The translations under genes and the position numbers were made by a program. The notes beneath the pieces are model-generated. The model did not search any database, was not told the origin of the DNA, and was given only the letters and a program-made list of their open reading frames with translations. Source: Alterluteimonas quercicellularis (lineage in GTDB: Bacteria; Pseudomonadota; Gammaproteobacteria; Xanthomonadales; Xanthomonadaceae). From it: a stretch of DNA of 64,000 nucleotides. The stretch covers positions 1 through 64,000 of the forward strand of contig NZ_JAIWPR010000010.1 in NCBI RefSeq assembly GCF_021191635.1. The letters are read 5' to 3'. Within the stretch, counting starts at the first letter, position 1; every line of letters begins with the position of its first letter. Of this stretch, positions 27,355 through 34,969 are shown in pieces.

Positions 27355-27376
27355 GCCATCCTCCTCGTTTGCAGTC

Positions 27377-28306
27377 TCAAAGCAGGGGAATCTGACTTTC
27401 CTCGTGAGGGAGCTCTAAATTCCTGCGCATGATTCGGTACTCATCCGAAAGTGGTGGTCGCTCATGGCCGTGCGCCATCAGCCATTGCTGGCACCGCCGC
27501 TGCCAACTCGGATCGTTCAGATCGCCAGGGTGCCAGTAGATCGACTCGATCGTCCTTGAATGAGGCAGATGCTCGGCCCGGCCGTAAACGTACTCCAATG
27601 TCGGATCCGCTCCATGCTCCAGCAACCAGTGCACCATCATGAAACCGCCGCGCGCCGCGTACGTGTTCATGATGGTGCCGCCCGCAGAGACCTTGGCATT
27701 GACATCCGCCCCGCGCTCCACCAGCAGTTGCACGTTGCGCCACTGGTTCTGCTTGATGAAGGCATGGAACAGCAAGGCCTCGTTGTTGGCATTGCGCGTA
27801 TTCGGATCACCCCCGTGGTCCAGCAGCAGCTCCAGGTACACGGGGTCCTCCTGCTCCGCTGCCCAGACCATGGCGTTGGAGTGGTTCGTCTTCGATCGCC
27901 CCTCCTCTTCCGGGTAGGGCTTGGCGACGTTCGGATCGGCCCCGTTCTCCAGCATCGCCCGCAACCCCTCCGGGCTGCCGGCGTAGATCGGCCAGGCCAG
28001 CAGCGGCATGCCGCCGTCGCGGCCGCCGAAGATCGTGTCGGGGTCGACCCCCTCGTCCTGCATCAACCGCCGCACCTCGGCGGCGTCGCCCCGCTCGGCC
28101 GCGACCGCCAGGGCCTGCGCCTGCGGGTCCGGGAACGCGCGCGCCAGCACCCCGGCATGGCGCGAGCCGGAGCCCGCCGCCGGTGCGTCCATCCAACCGC
28201 AGGCGGACAACGGCAACGCCAACGCCCAGGCCAGCAGCAGGCTCGCCCAAAGCGACGGGCGCCGGCTGCGCCGCGCGTCTTGGGGTCGGAAACGGTGCAA
28301 CGTCAT
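27377..28306 (-). CDS. ankyrin-repeat lipoprotein, copy 1 (putative immunity protein)
   Basis: The 309-residue product has a basic N-terminus, a hydrophobic stretch and a lipobox (PLSAC, Cys36), so it should be anchored in the envelope and face the periplasm. Residues about 65-260 contain ankyrin-type repeats, such as GLRAMLENGADPNVAKP, YLELLLDHGGDPNTRNANNEAL, NVQLLVERGADVNAK and MVHWLLEHGADPTLEYV. From the lipobox to the repeats it is nearly identical to copy 2 upstream, indicating recent duplication. It lies just upstream of the lipase-like gene. Periplasmic ankyrin or lipoprotein immunity proteins are known partners of secreted lipases. An alternative start at 28339 adds 11 residues. Confidence 0.75.
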   Translation of the reverse strand: MTLHRFRPQDARRSRRPSLWASLLLAWALALPLSACGWMDAPAAGSGSRHAGVLARAFPDPQAQALAVAAERGDAAEVRRLMQDEGVDPDTIFGGRDGGMPLLAWPIYAGSPEGLRAMLENGADPNVAKPYPEEEGRSKTNHSNAMVWAAEQEDPVYLELLLDHGGDPNTRNANNEALLFHAFIKQNQWRNVQLLVERGADVNAKVSAGGTIMNTYAARGGFMMVHWLLEHGADPTLEYVYGRAEHLPHSRTIESIYWHPGDLNDPSWQRRCQQWLMAHGHERPPLSDEYRIMRRNLELPHEESQIPLL

Positions 28307-28366
28307 CGATCCGGCATCCTTCAGATCAGATTGCCTCATAGCACGATTGCCGCCGGCAAAGCCAGT

Positions 28367-29302
28367 TCAGAGCAGCGGGATCCGGTCTTCCTCGTAAGGG
28401 AAACCCAGGTTCCTGCGCATGACGCGGTAGTGGTTCGGCATGGGCGGACGTTGATGGCCATGAGCCAACAACCACTGTTGGCATTTGCGCTGCCAACTGG
28501 GATCCCTCTGATCCACCGGATGCCAGAAGACAGCTTCTATCGGGTCCGCATTCGAACTGCGCACAGGCTCGCCAAGTACGTACTCGAGGGTGGGATCCGC
28601 CCCGTGTTCCATGAGCCAATGAGCCATCATGAAGCCGCCTCTGGCGGCATAGATAGTCAGGATCGTATCTCCAGCGGAGGCGTTGGCATCGACATCCGCC
28701 CCTCGCTCCACCAACAACTGCACGTTTCGCCACTGGTTCTGCTTGATGAAGGCATGAAACAGCAATGCCTCGTTGTTGGCATTGCGCGTGTCCGGATCGC
28801 CGCCGTGGTCCAGCAGCAGTTCCAGGTACACGGGGTCTTCCTGCTCCGCCGCCCAGGCCATGGCATTGGAGTGATTCGTCTTCGATCGCCCTGCCTCTTC
28901 CGGGTAGGGCTTGGCGACGTTCGGATCCGCCCCGTTCTCCAGCATCGCCCGCAACCCCTCCGGGCTGCCGGCATAGATCGGCCAGGCCAGCAGCGGCATG
29001 CCGCCGTCGAGGCCACCGAAGATCGTGTCGGGGTCGACGCCCTCGTCCTGCATCAGCCGCCGCACCTCGGCGGCGTCGCCCCGCTCGGCCGCGACCGCCA
29101 GGGCCTGTGCTTGCGGATCCGGGAACGCGCGCGCCAGGACCCCGGCATGGCGCGAGCCGGAGCCCGCCGCCGGCACGTCGATCCATCCACAGGCGGACAG
29201 CGCGATCGAAAGTCCCAGGGCGCACGGCCATCCGGCGGCGCGGGCGCCGCTCGCGCACCGCGCGGCCGCGGCGATCCACCTCTTCCATCCGAATGCGGGC
29301 AT
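28367..29302 (-). CDS. ankyrin-repeat lipoprotein, copy 2 (putative immunity protein)
   Basis: The 311-residue paralogue of the downstream gene has its own signal peptide and lipobox (ALSAC, Cys38) followed by the same ankyrin array. Sequence differs from copy 1 mainly in the signal peptide and in the last third (LGEPVRSSNADPIEAVFWHP versus the corresponding YGRAEHLPHSRTIESIYWHP). Both end in IPLL. The ATG at 29302 is preferred over a GTG at 29326 because GGAGGA sits 7 nt before it. It is the first gene of a three-gene minus-strand set. Selective divergence in the C-terminal part may tune recognition of different lipases. Confidence 0.75.
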   Translation of the reverse strand: MPAFGWKRWIAAAARCASGARAAGWPCALGLSIALSACGWIDVPAAGSGSRHAGVLARAFPDPQAQALAVAAERGDAAEVRRLMQDEGVDPDTIFGGLDGGMPLLAWPIYAGSPEGLRAMLENGADPNVAKPYPEEAGRSKTNHSNAMAWAAEQEDPVYLELLLDHGGDPDTRNANNEALLFHAFIKQNQWRNVQLLVERGADVDANASAGDTILTIYAARGGFMMAHWLMEHGADPTLEYVLGEPVRSSNADPIEAVFWHPVDQRDPSWQRKCQQWLLAHGHQRPPMPNHYRVMRRNLGFPYEEDRIPLL

Positions 29303-29374
29303 CGTGCTCTCCTCCATCCGAGCCACGCGCCTCTTAGCACGGTTGTGCGCCCATTTCCACGCAAGGCCGGTCCG

Positions 29375-29534
29375 CTAGGGAACCTCTGAACAAAGTTCAG
29401 AGGTTCCGCAAACCAGGAGGGTTTGCCCGCAGGCAATCACGCAAGTGATTGATCTGCGTGAGCCAGTCCGGACACGTGCCGGACTGGCGGCGTCTGAACA
29501 AGTCCATGGACGGACTTGTTCAGACGTTCCCTAG
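29375..29534. repeat. 160-bp five-hairpin element with terminal inverted repeats
   Basis: The element opens with CTAGGGAAC and closes with GTTCCCTAG. The homologous ends extend about 20 bp inward (CTAGGGAACCTCTGAACAA against CTAGGGAACGTCTGAACAA). Between them lie five successive hairpins: 29379-29407 (13-bp stem, AAA loop), 29408-29426 (7 bp), 29434-29451 (7 bp, with an outer CGCAG/CTGCG), 29462-29488 (10 bp) and 29491-29526 (15 bp). No gene fits inside. It resembles a small non-autonomous mobile element or a structured RNA, and it precedes a tRNA. Confidence 0.8.
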
Positions 29535-29591
29535 TTGTCCGCCAGGCGGCGATCCGGTGCGGGAAACGCGTCCGGAGGACTGGCGAACGGT

Positions 29592-29620
29592 TTGGGATTC
29601 CCGGCCGCCCATGCGAAAAT
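29592..29620 (+). promoter_or_regulatory. likely promoter of tRNA-Arg
   Basis: TTGGGA (29592-29597) and GAAAAT (29615-29620) are spaced by 17 nt, placing the start about 6 bases before the tRNA gene at 29633. Confidence 0.5.
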
Positions 29621-29632
29621 CGCCCGCTGCAC

Positions 29633-29709
29633 GGCCCCGTAGCTCAGCTGGATAGAGCGTCCCCCTCCTAAGGGGAAGGTCGCCCGTTCGAATCGGGCCG
29701 GGGTCGCCA
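29633..29709 (+). tRNA. tRNA-Arg (anticodon CCT)
   Basis: The 77-nt gene folds fully. Acceptor GGCCCCG pairs with CGGGGTC, and the D stem is GCTC/GAGC. The anticodon stem TCCCC/GGGGA with loop CTCCTAA gives anticodon CCT (reads AGG). The T stem is GCCCG/CGGGC, the discriminator is G, and CCA is encoded. AGG is a rare codon in this genome type. No integrase or att duplication is seen next to it. Confidence 0.95.
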
Positions 29710-29809
29710 TTTCCGCGGCCGTCCTGCGGTCCCGACGCGCGATGCCGCCCCCGCCTGTCGTCTCGCCGGCACCGCCCGGCGGCCCCCGTACACCCAAGGA
29801 GTTCCCGCG

Positions 29810-31345
29810 ATGCCCCACCCCGTCCTCACCGCACTCGGCCTCGGCGATCACGAATCCGGCACCTATCTCGGGCAGGGCGAGTGGCCGCGCGCGGACGACG
29901 ACGCCGTCCTGACCCCGGTCAATCCGGCCACGGGCGAGGCGCTGGCCCGCGTGTCGGCGAGCACGGCCGAGGACTACGAGACGCTGGTCGGGCGCGCGCA
30001 GGCGGCGTTCGAGGTCTGGCGCAAGACGCCCGCGCCGCGCCGCGGCGAGGCGATCCGCCTGTGCGCCGACGCGCTGCGCCGGCACAAGGACGCGCTGGGC
30101 TCGCTGGTCGCGCTGGAGATGGGCAAGTCCAAGCCGGAAGGCGACGGCGAGGTGCAGGAGATGATCGACATCGGCGACTTCGCCGTCGGCCTCTCGCGCC
30201 AGCTCTACGGGCTGACCATGCATTCCGAGCGCCCGGGCCACCGCATGTACGAGCAGTGGCACCCGATCGGCCCGGTGGGGATCATCAGCGCGTTCAACTT
30301 CCCGGTCGCGGTGTGGGCCTGGAACAGCTTCGTCGCCGCGGTGTGCGGCGACGTCTCGATCTGGAAACCCTCGCCCAAGACGCCGCTGTCGGCGATCGCC
30401 GCCACGAAGATCTGCAACGAGGCGCTGAAGGACGGCGGCTTCCCCGACATCTTCTTCCTGTTCAACGACGCCGGCAGCGAACTCGCGCAGGCCTTCGTCG
30501 ACGACCGCCGCATCCCGCTGATCAGCTTCACCGGGTCGACGCGGGTGGGCCGCCTGGTCGGCGAGCGCGTCGCGCGCCGCATGGGCCGCTCGCTGCTGGA
30601 GCTGGGCGGCAACAACGCGATGATCGTCGACGCGACCGCCGACCTGAAGCTGGCGATCCCGGCGATCGTGTTCGGCGCGGTCGGCACCGCCGGCCAGCGC
30701 TGCACCACCACCCGCCGCGTGTTCGTGCACGCCTCCATCTACGACGAGGTGCTGGAGAAGCTGGTCTCGGCCTACCGCCAGGTGGAAGGCAAGATCGGCG
30801 ATCCCACCGATCCGGCCAACCTGATGGGCCCGCTCAACGGCCCCGAGGCGGTGCAGGCCTACCTGGACGCGATCGAGAAGGCCAGGGCCGCCGGCGGCAC
30901 CATCGCGACCGGCGGCGCGGCGCTGACCGACCGCCAGGGCTTCTTCGTGCTGCCGACCATCGTCACCGGCCTGGCCAACGACGCCGAGGTCGTGCAGGCC
31001 GAGACCTTCGCACCGATCCTCTACGTGATGAAGTACGAGGCGCTGGACGACGCGATCGCGATGCAGAACGACGTGCCGCAGGGCCTGTCCTCGTCGATCT
31101 TCACCACCGACCTGCGCGCGGCGGAGGCTTTCCTGTCCGCCTGGGGTTCGGACTGCGGCATCGCCAACGTCAACATCGGCACCTCCGGCGCCGAGATCGG
31201 CGGCGCCTTCGGCGGCGAGAAGGAGACCGGCGGCGGCCGCGAGTCCGGCTCCGACGCCTGGCGCGCGTACATGCGCCGCCAGACCAACACCATCAACTAT
31301 TCCGACTCGCTGCCCCTGGCGCAGGGCATCAAGTTCGACCTGTGA
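29810..31345 (+). CDS. amaB: ALDH7-type aldehyde dehydrogenase (probable L-aminoadipate-semialdehyde dehydrogenase)
   Basis: The 511-residue cytoplasmic NAD(P)-dependent enzyme has the ALDH nucleophile in GTAGQRCTTTRR (near residue 300) and the general-base Glu in LLELGGNNA. The C-terminal GGAFGGEKETGGGRESGSD segment is highly characteristic of the ALDH7A1 family, which oxidises alpha-aminoadipate semialdehyde in lysine (pipecolate) catabolism. A GGAG ribosome site precedes the ATG. It appears monocistronic, with no other lysine-catabolic gene beside it, so the symbol rests on family similarity only; a broader detoxifying role is possible. Confidence 0.82.
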   Translation: MPHPVLTALGLGDHESGTYLGQGEWPRADDDAVLTPVNPATGEALARVSASTAEDYETLVGRAQAAFEVWRKTPAPRRGEAIRLCADALRRHKDALGSLVALEMGKSKPEGDGEVQEMIDIGDFAVGLSRQLYGLTMHSERPGHRMYEQWHPIGPVGIISAFNFPVAVWAWNSFVAAVCGDVSIWKPSPKTPLSAIAATKICNEALKDGGFPDIFFLFNDAGSELAQAFVDDRRIPLISFTGSTRVGRLVGERVARRMGRSLLELGGNNAMIVDATADLKLAIPAIVFGAVGTAGQRCTTTRRVFVHASIYDEVLEKLVSAYRQVEGKIGDPTDPANLMGPLNGPEAVQAYLDAIEKARAAGGTIATGGAALTDRQGFFVLPTIVTGLANDAEVVQAETFAPILYVMKYEALDDAIAMQNDVPQGLSSSIFTTDLRAAEAFLSAWGSDCGIANVNIGTSGAEIGGAFGGEKETGGGRESGSDAWRAYMRRQTNTINYSDSLPLAQGIKFDL

Positions 31346-31507
31346 TCCGCCCCGTCGCGACCCGGGCCGGCGCCCGGTCGCGACCGATGGGGCCCGTGCC
31401 TCGTCCAGCCGCCGGGCGCGGCGGATGCTGCGTTGCCGCGTGCCCGGTGCCGGCCGCGCTCCCTATGGTCGGTGCGCCGGAGTCGCCGGCGACAAGGAAA
31501 CCCGATC

Positions 31508-31729
31508 ATGAAGATCACCCGGACATGGACCCGCCTGACCCTGCTCGGCACCGCGCTGTTCGCGCTCGGCGCGGTCTCCGCCGCCTCCACCGCCGGCCCG
31601 ATCGGCGTGCAGCGCGAGTGCCAGGACTGCGTCAACCAGTACTACGCCTGCACCAGCGATCCCGACACCTGCTGGGCCGAGTACGTCAGCTGCCTCAACT
31701 GGTACGGCTGTCCGATCATCCTGCCGTGA
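31508..31729 (+). CDS. small secreted six-cysteine protein
   Basis: The 73-residue product starts with a clear signal peptide (basic MKITRTWTR, hydrophobic core, probable cleavage after AVSAAS near residue 26). This leaves a mature peptide of about 45 residues with six cysteines at 38, 41, 48, 55, 62 and 68 and several aromatics. The even number and regular spacing suggest three disulfides and export to the periplasm or medium. The start has an AAGGAAA ribosome site. It stands alone between amaB and pyrD. I do not recognise the family. Toxin-like, bacteriocin-like or metal-binding roles are all open. Confidence 0.65.
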   Translation: MKITRTWTRLTLLGTALFALGAVSAASTAGPIGVQRECQDCVNQYYACTSDPDTCWAEYVSCLNWYGCPIILP

Positions 31730-31848
31730 CCGCACCTCGGCGGCGGGCCCGGCACGCCCGCCGCCGACCGCGGCCGCACGCCGCGATGGCCGGGCCCGCC
31801 CCGGATCGGGGATAATCCCTCCCGAACCGCCCCCGGCTGACCTCCCCC

Positions 31849-32901
31849 GTGTACCGACTGGCCCGGCCCTTCCTGTTCGGCCTCGAACCCGAACGCGCCC
31901 ATGCCGCCACCCTCGCGATGCTCGACGGCGCCTGCCGCGCCGGCCTCGCGCCGTTGCTGGCGCGCCGGGTCGACCTGCCGACCCCGGCGTTCGGGCTGCG
32001 CTTCCCGAATCCCGTGGGCCTGGCCGCCGGGCTCGACAAGAACGGCGCCCACATCGACGGCCTGTTCGCGCTGGGCTTCGGCTTCGTCGAGATCGGCACG
32101 GTCACGCCGCGCCCGCAGCCCGGCAATCCGCAGCCTCGCCTGTTCCGGCTGCCCGGCCACCGCGCGCTGATCAACCGCCTGGGCTTCAACAACGCCGGCG
32201 TCGACGCGCTGGTGGAGAACGTCGGCCGCGCGCGCCGGCGCTCGGGGCTGCTCGGCATCAACATCGGCAAGAACAAGGACACGCCCAACGCGTCCGCCGG
32301 CGAGGACTACCTGCACTGCATGCAGCGCGTCTATCCGCTGGCCGATTACATCACCGTCAACATCTCCTCGCCCAACACCGCCGGCCTGCGCGAGCTGCAG
32401 GAGGAGCAGTCCCTGCGGCGGCTGGTGGGCGAGCTGCGCGACGCGCAGGAGCGGCTGGGCGCGCAGCACGGCCGGCGCGTGCCGATGCTGGTCAAGGTGG
32501 CGCCGGACCTGTCGGACCACGACATCGATTCCATGGCGCGCGTGCTGGGCGACCTGCAGGTCGACGGCGTCGTCGCCACCAACACCACCGTCTCGCGCAT
32601 CGGCGTGCAGCAGGACCCGCTGGCGCGCGAAGCCGGCGGGCTGTCCGGCGAGCCGCTGATGAACACCGCCACCACCGTGCTGCGGATGCTGCGCACGCGG
32701 CTGCCGGCCGCGATCCCGCTGGTGGGCGTGGGCGGCATCCTGTCCGGCGCCGACGCGGTGAAGAAGGTCGCCGCCGGCGCCTCGCTGGTGCAGCTCTACA
32801 CCGGCCTGGTCTATCGCGGCCCGGCGCTGGTGCACGAGTGCGCCGCCGCCATCCGCCGCCGCCGCGAAGCGCCCAGCACCGGCAACCTGCCGCCGGCCTG
32901 A
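31849..32901 (+). CDS. pyrD: dihydroorotate dehydrogenase (quinone), class 2
   Basis: PyrD oxidises dihydroorotate to orotate in pyrimidine synthesis and reduces ubiquinone at the inner membrane. The 350-residue protein has the class 2 N-terminal membrane-associating helix region ([20 protein letters not shown]) and the FMN barrel. Motifs include [13 protein letters not shown] near residue 50, NRLGFNNAG near 110, and the catalytic Ser segment [16 protein letters not shown] near 170. GVGGIL and YTGLVYRGP are near the end. The start is GTG at 31849; no upstream ATG gives a better fit. A GATAAT box at 31811-31816 may be its -10 element. murB follows after 5 bp. Confidence 0.96.
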   Translation: MYRLARPFLFGLEPERAHAATLAMLDGACRAGLAPLLARRVDLPTPAFGLRFPNPVGLAAGLDKNGAHIDGLFALGFGFVEIGTVTPRPQPGNPQPRLFRLPGHRALINRLGFNNAGVDALVENVGRARRRSGLLGINIGKNKDTPNASAGEDYLHCMQRVYPLADYITVNISSPNTAGLRELQEEQSLRRLVGELRDAQERLGAQHGRRVPMLVKVAPDLSDHDIDSMARVLGDLQVDGVVATNTTVSRIGVQQDPLAREAGGLSGEPLMNTATTVLRMLRTRLPAAIPLVGVGGILSGADAVKKVAAGASLVQLYTGLVYRGPALVHECAAAIRRRREAPSTGNLPPA

Positions 32902-32906
32902 CCGAC

Positions 32907-33956
32907 GTGACGACCGCCGGCTACCGCCTCCAGCGCCGCGCGCCGCTGCGCGCGCTCAACACCTTCGGCATCGACGCCACCGCGCCGCTGCTGGTCGAGG
33001 TCGACGACGCGCAGGCCCTGCCCGCGCTGGCCGGCCAGGGCCTGCTCGGCGACGCCGCATCGCCCGCGCTGGTGCTGGGCGGCGGCAGCAACCTGCTGTT
33101 CGCCGGCGATCCGGCCACCCCGCTGCTGCGGCTGCGCGGCACGCGCATCGCCGCGGTCGACGAGCACGACGGCCAGGTCCGGGTGCGCGCCGAGGCCGGC
33201 GCCGGCTGGCACGCCCTGGTCGAATGGACGCTCGCGCACGGGCTGGGCGGGCTGGAGAACCTGGCGCTGATCCCCGGCACCGTCGGCGCCGCGCCGATCC
33301 AGAACATCGGCGCCTACGGCGTCGAGATCGGCGAGCGCGTGGTCGCGGTGGAGGCCTTCGACCGCCTCGACGCACGCTTCGTGCGCCTCGATCGCGAGGA
33401 CTGCGCCTTCGCGTACCGCGACAGCCGCTTCAAGCGCACCCCCGACCGCGAGATCGTGGTCGCGGTCGAGTTCCTGCTGTCCCGGAACGCGCCGCCCGAC
33501 ATCGCCTATGCCGGCGTCGCCGACGAGCTGTCGGCGATGGGCGTCGCCGCCGCCATGCCCGCCGACGTGGCCGAGGCCGTCTGCCGCCTGCGCCGGCGCA
33601 AGCTGCCCGACCCCGCGCGCATCGGCAACGCCGGCAGCTTCTTCAAGAACCCGCTGGTGCCCGCGGCGCAGGCCGAGGCGCTGGCCATCGCGCACCCGGA
33701 CCTGCCGGTGTTCCCCGCCGCCGACGCCGGCCTGCGCAAGCTCTCGGCCGCCTGGCTGATCGACGCCTGCGGCTGGAAGGGCCACCGCGACGGCGACGCC
33801 GGCGTCTCGGCCGCCCACGCCCTGGTGCTGGTCAACCACGGCGCGGCCCGCGGCGACGAGCTGCTCGGCCTGGCCCGGCGCATCCGCGATTCGGTCGCCG
33901 CGCGCTTCGGCGTCGCGCTCGAGCCCGAGCCCCGCATCGTGGGCGCGGCATGGTGA
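32907..33956 (+). CDS. murB: UDP-N-acetylenolpyruvoylglucosamine reductase
   Basis: MurB reduces UDP-GlcNAc-enolpyruvate to UDP-MurNAc in peptidoglycan synthesis with FAD and NADPH. The 349-residue protein is the type I form. It has NTFGIDATA near residue 17, LGGGSNLLF near 57, the FAD/substrate region IPGTVGAAPIQNIGAYGVEI near 124-143 and the catalytic Ser in GNAGSFFKNP. The C-terminal Glu is in PEPRIVG. The GTG at 32907 starts the protein immediately before the conserved N-terminus. It overlaps the following transporter start by 7 bp. Confidence 0.95.
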   Translation: MTTAGYRLQRRAPLRALNTFGIDATAPLLVEVDDAQALPALAGQGLLGDAASPALVLGGGSNLLFAGDPATPLLRLRGTRIAAVDEHDGQVRVRAEAGAGWHALVEWTLAHGLGGLENLALIPGTVGAAPIQNIGAYGVEIGERVVAVEAFDRLDARFVRLDREDCAFAYRDSRFKRTPDREIVVAVEFLLSRNAPPDIAYAGVADELSAMGVAAAMPADVAEAVCRLRRRKLPDPARIGNAGSFFKNPLVPAAQAEALAIAHPDLPVFPAADAGLRKLSAAWLIDACGWKGHRDGDAGVSAAHALVLVNHGAARGDELLGLARRIRDSVAARFGVALEPEPRIVGAAW

Positions 33957-34894
33957 CCCCGCCCGGCCGGGCCCGTCCCCGCATGCCGCTGTCCACGCCC
34001 GCCCGCGCCGCCCTGCTGATGCTCGGCAGCACCCTGCTGTTCGCGCTGATGGTGATCGCGATCCGGCTGGCCTCGGAGAGCCTGCACACGTTCGAGATCG
34101 CCTTCTTCCGCAACTTCTTCGGGCTGGCGGCGGCGCTGCCGCTGCTGCTGCGGCCCGGCCGCGGGTTCGGCTTCCTGCGCACCGCGCAGCTGCCGCGCTA
34201 CTTCGTCCGCTGCCTGATCGGCATGCTGTCGATGTTCTGCGGCTTCTGGGCGATCGGCCACCTGCCGCTGGCGCAGGCGGTCTCGCTGTCCTACTCCACG
34301 CCGATCTTCGTCACCATCGCCGCAGTGCTGTTCCTGGGCGAGCAGGTGCGCGCACGGCGCTGGACCGCGGTCGCGCTCGGCTTCGTCGGCGTGCTGGTCA
34401 TCCTGCGCCCGGGCAGCGGCGAGTTCACGCCCGGCCTGCTGGTGGCGGTGGCGGCGGCGGTCCTGAGCGGCGTGGTGGCGATCCAGATCAAGGAGCTCTC
34501 GCGCAGCGAGCCGGCGGACCGCATCGTGATCTGGACGACGCTGTTCTGGGTGCCGATGTCGCTGCTGCCGGCGCTGGCGGTGTGGGAATGGCCGCAGGGC
34601 ATCGTCTGGGCCTGGGTGGTGGCGGCCGGCCTGCTCGGCACCGGTGGCCACATGCTGTGGACGCGCGCGCTCAAGATCGGCGAAGTGTCGGCGCTGACGC
34701 CGATCAGCTTCATGCAGCTGCCGGTGGTGGCGCTGTTCGGCTGGCTGCTGTTCGGGCAGACCGTCGACCGCTGGACCGCGGTGGGCGCGTTCATCATCCT
34801 CGCCGCCAACGCCTACATCGCCCACCGCGAAGCGCAGCTGGCCCGCCGCGCCGCCACCCACGCCCCGGTGGAGGCGGCCAAGCCGGGCGAGTGA
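33950..34894 (+). CDS. DMT-superfamily (EamA) transporter
   Basis: The 314-residue inner-membrane protein contains two EamA repeats of five hydrophobic segments each. The first begins LLMLGSTLLFALMVIAIRLA. The repeat ends are marked by PLAQAVSLSYSTPIFVTIAAVLFLGE and ALTPISFMQLPVVALFGWLLFGQ. Such proteins export metabolites, often amino acids or derivatives. The ATG at 33950 overlaps murB; an alternative ATG at 33983 (MPLSTPARAA) would remove 11 Arg/Pro-rich residues and is equally plausible. A strong hairpin terminator follows. The substrate is unknown. Confidence 0.85.
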   Translation: MVTPPGRARPRMPLSTPARAALLMLGSTLLFALMVIAIRLASESLHTFEIAFFRNFFGLAAALPLLLRPGRGFGFLRTAQLPRYFVRCLIGMLSMFCGFWAIGHLPLAQAVSLSYSTPIFVTIAAVLFLGEQVRARRWTAVALGFVGVLVILRPGSGEFTPGLLVAVAAAVLSGVVAIQIKELSRSEPADRIVIWTTLFWVPMSLLPALAVWEWPQGIVWAWVVAAGLLGTGGHMLWTRALKIGEVSALTPISFMQLPVVALFGWLLFGQTVDRWTAVGAFIILAANAYIAHREAQLARRAATHAPVEAAKPGE

Positions 34895-34923
34895 TAGCCG
34901 TCAATCGGCGGCTCCAAAAAAGA

Positions 34924-34945
34924 ACGCCCGGGCAAGCCCGGGCGT
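34924..34945. terminator. intrinsic terminator between convergent genes
   Basis: A 10-bp perfect GC-rich stem (ACGCCCGGGC / GCCCGGGCGT) with an AA loop is flanked by AAAAAA on the left. Read on the minus strand this gives hairpin plus T tract, ending the S8 protease transcript. On the plus strand the trailing CCATTTCT makes a weaker terminator for the transporter. Confidence 0.85.
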
Positions 34946-34969
34946 CCATTTCTCACGCGATGCGCCGGA

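Noticed and set aside
29375-29534. CRISPR array or tandem repeat
   Set aside because: The five hairpins differ in sequence and length, with no repeated unit or spacer pattern; no cas genes are present anywhere in the window.
29633-29709. Integrative element attached at tRNA-Arg
   Set aside because: No integrase gene and no duplication of the tRNA 3' end could be found within the window.
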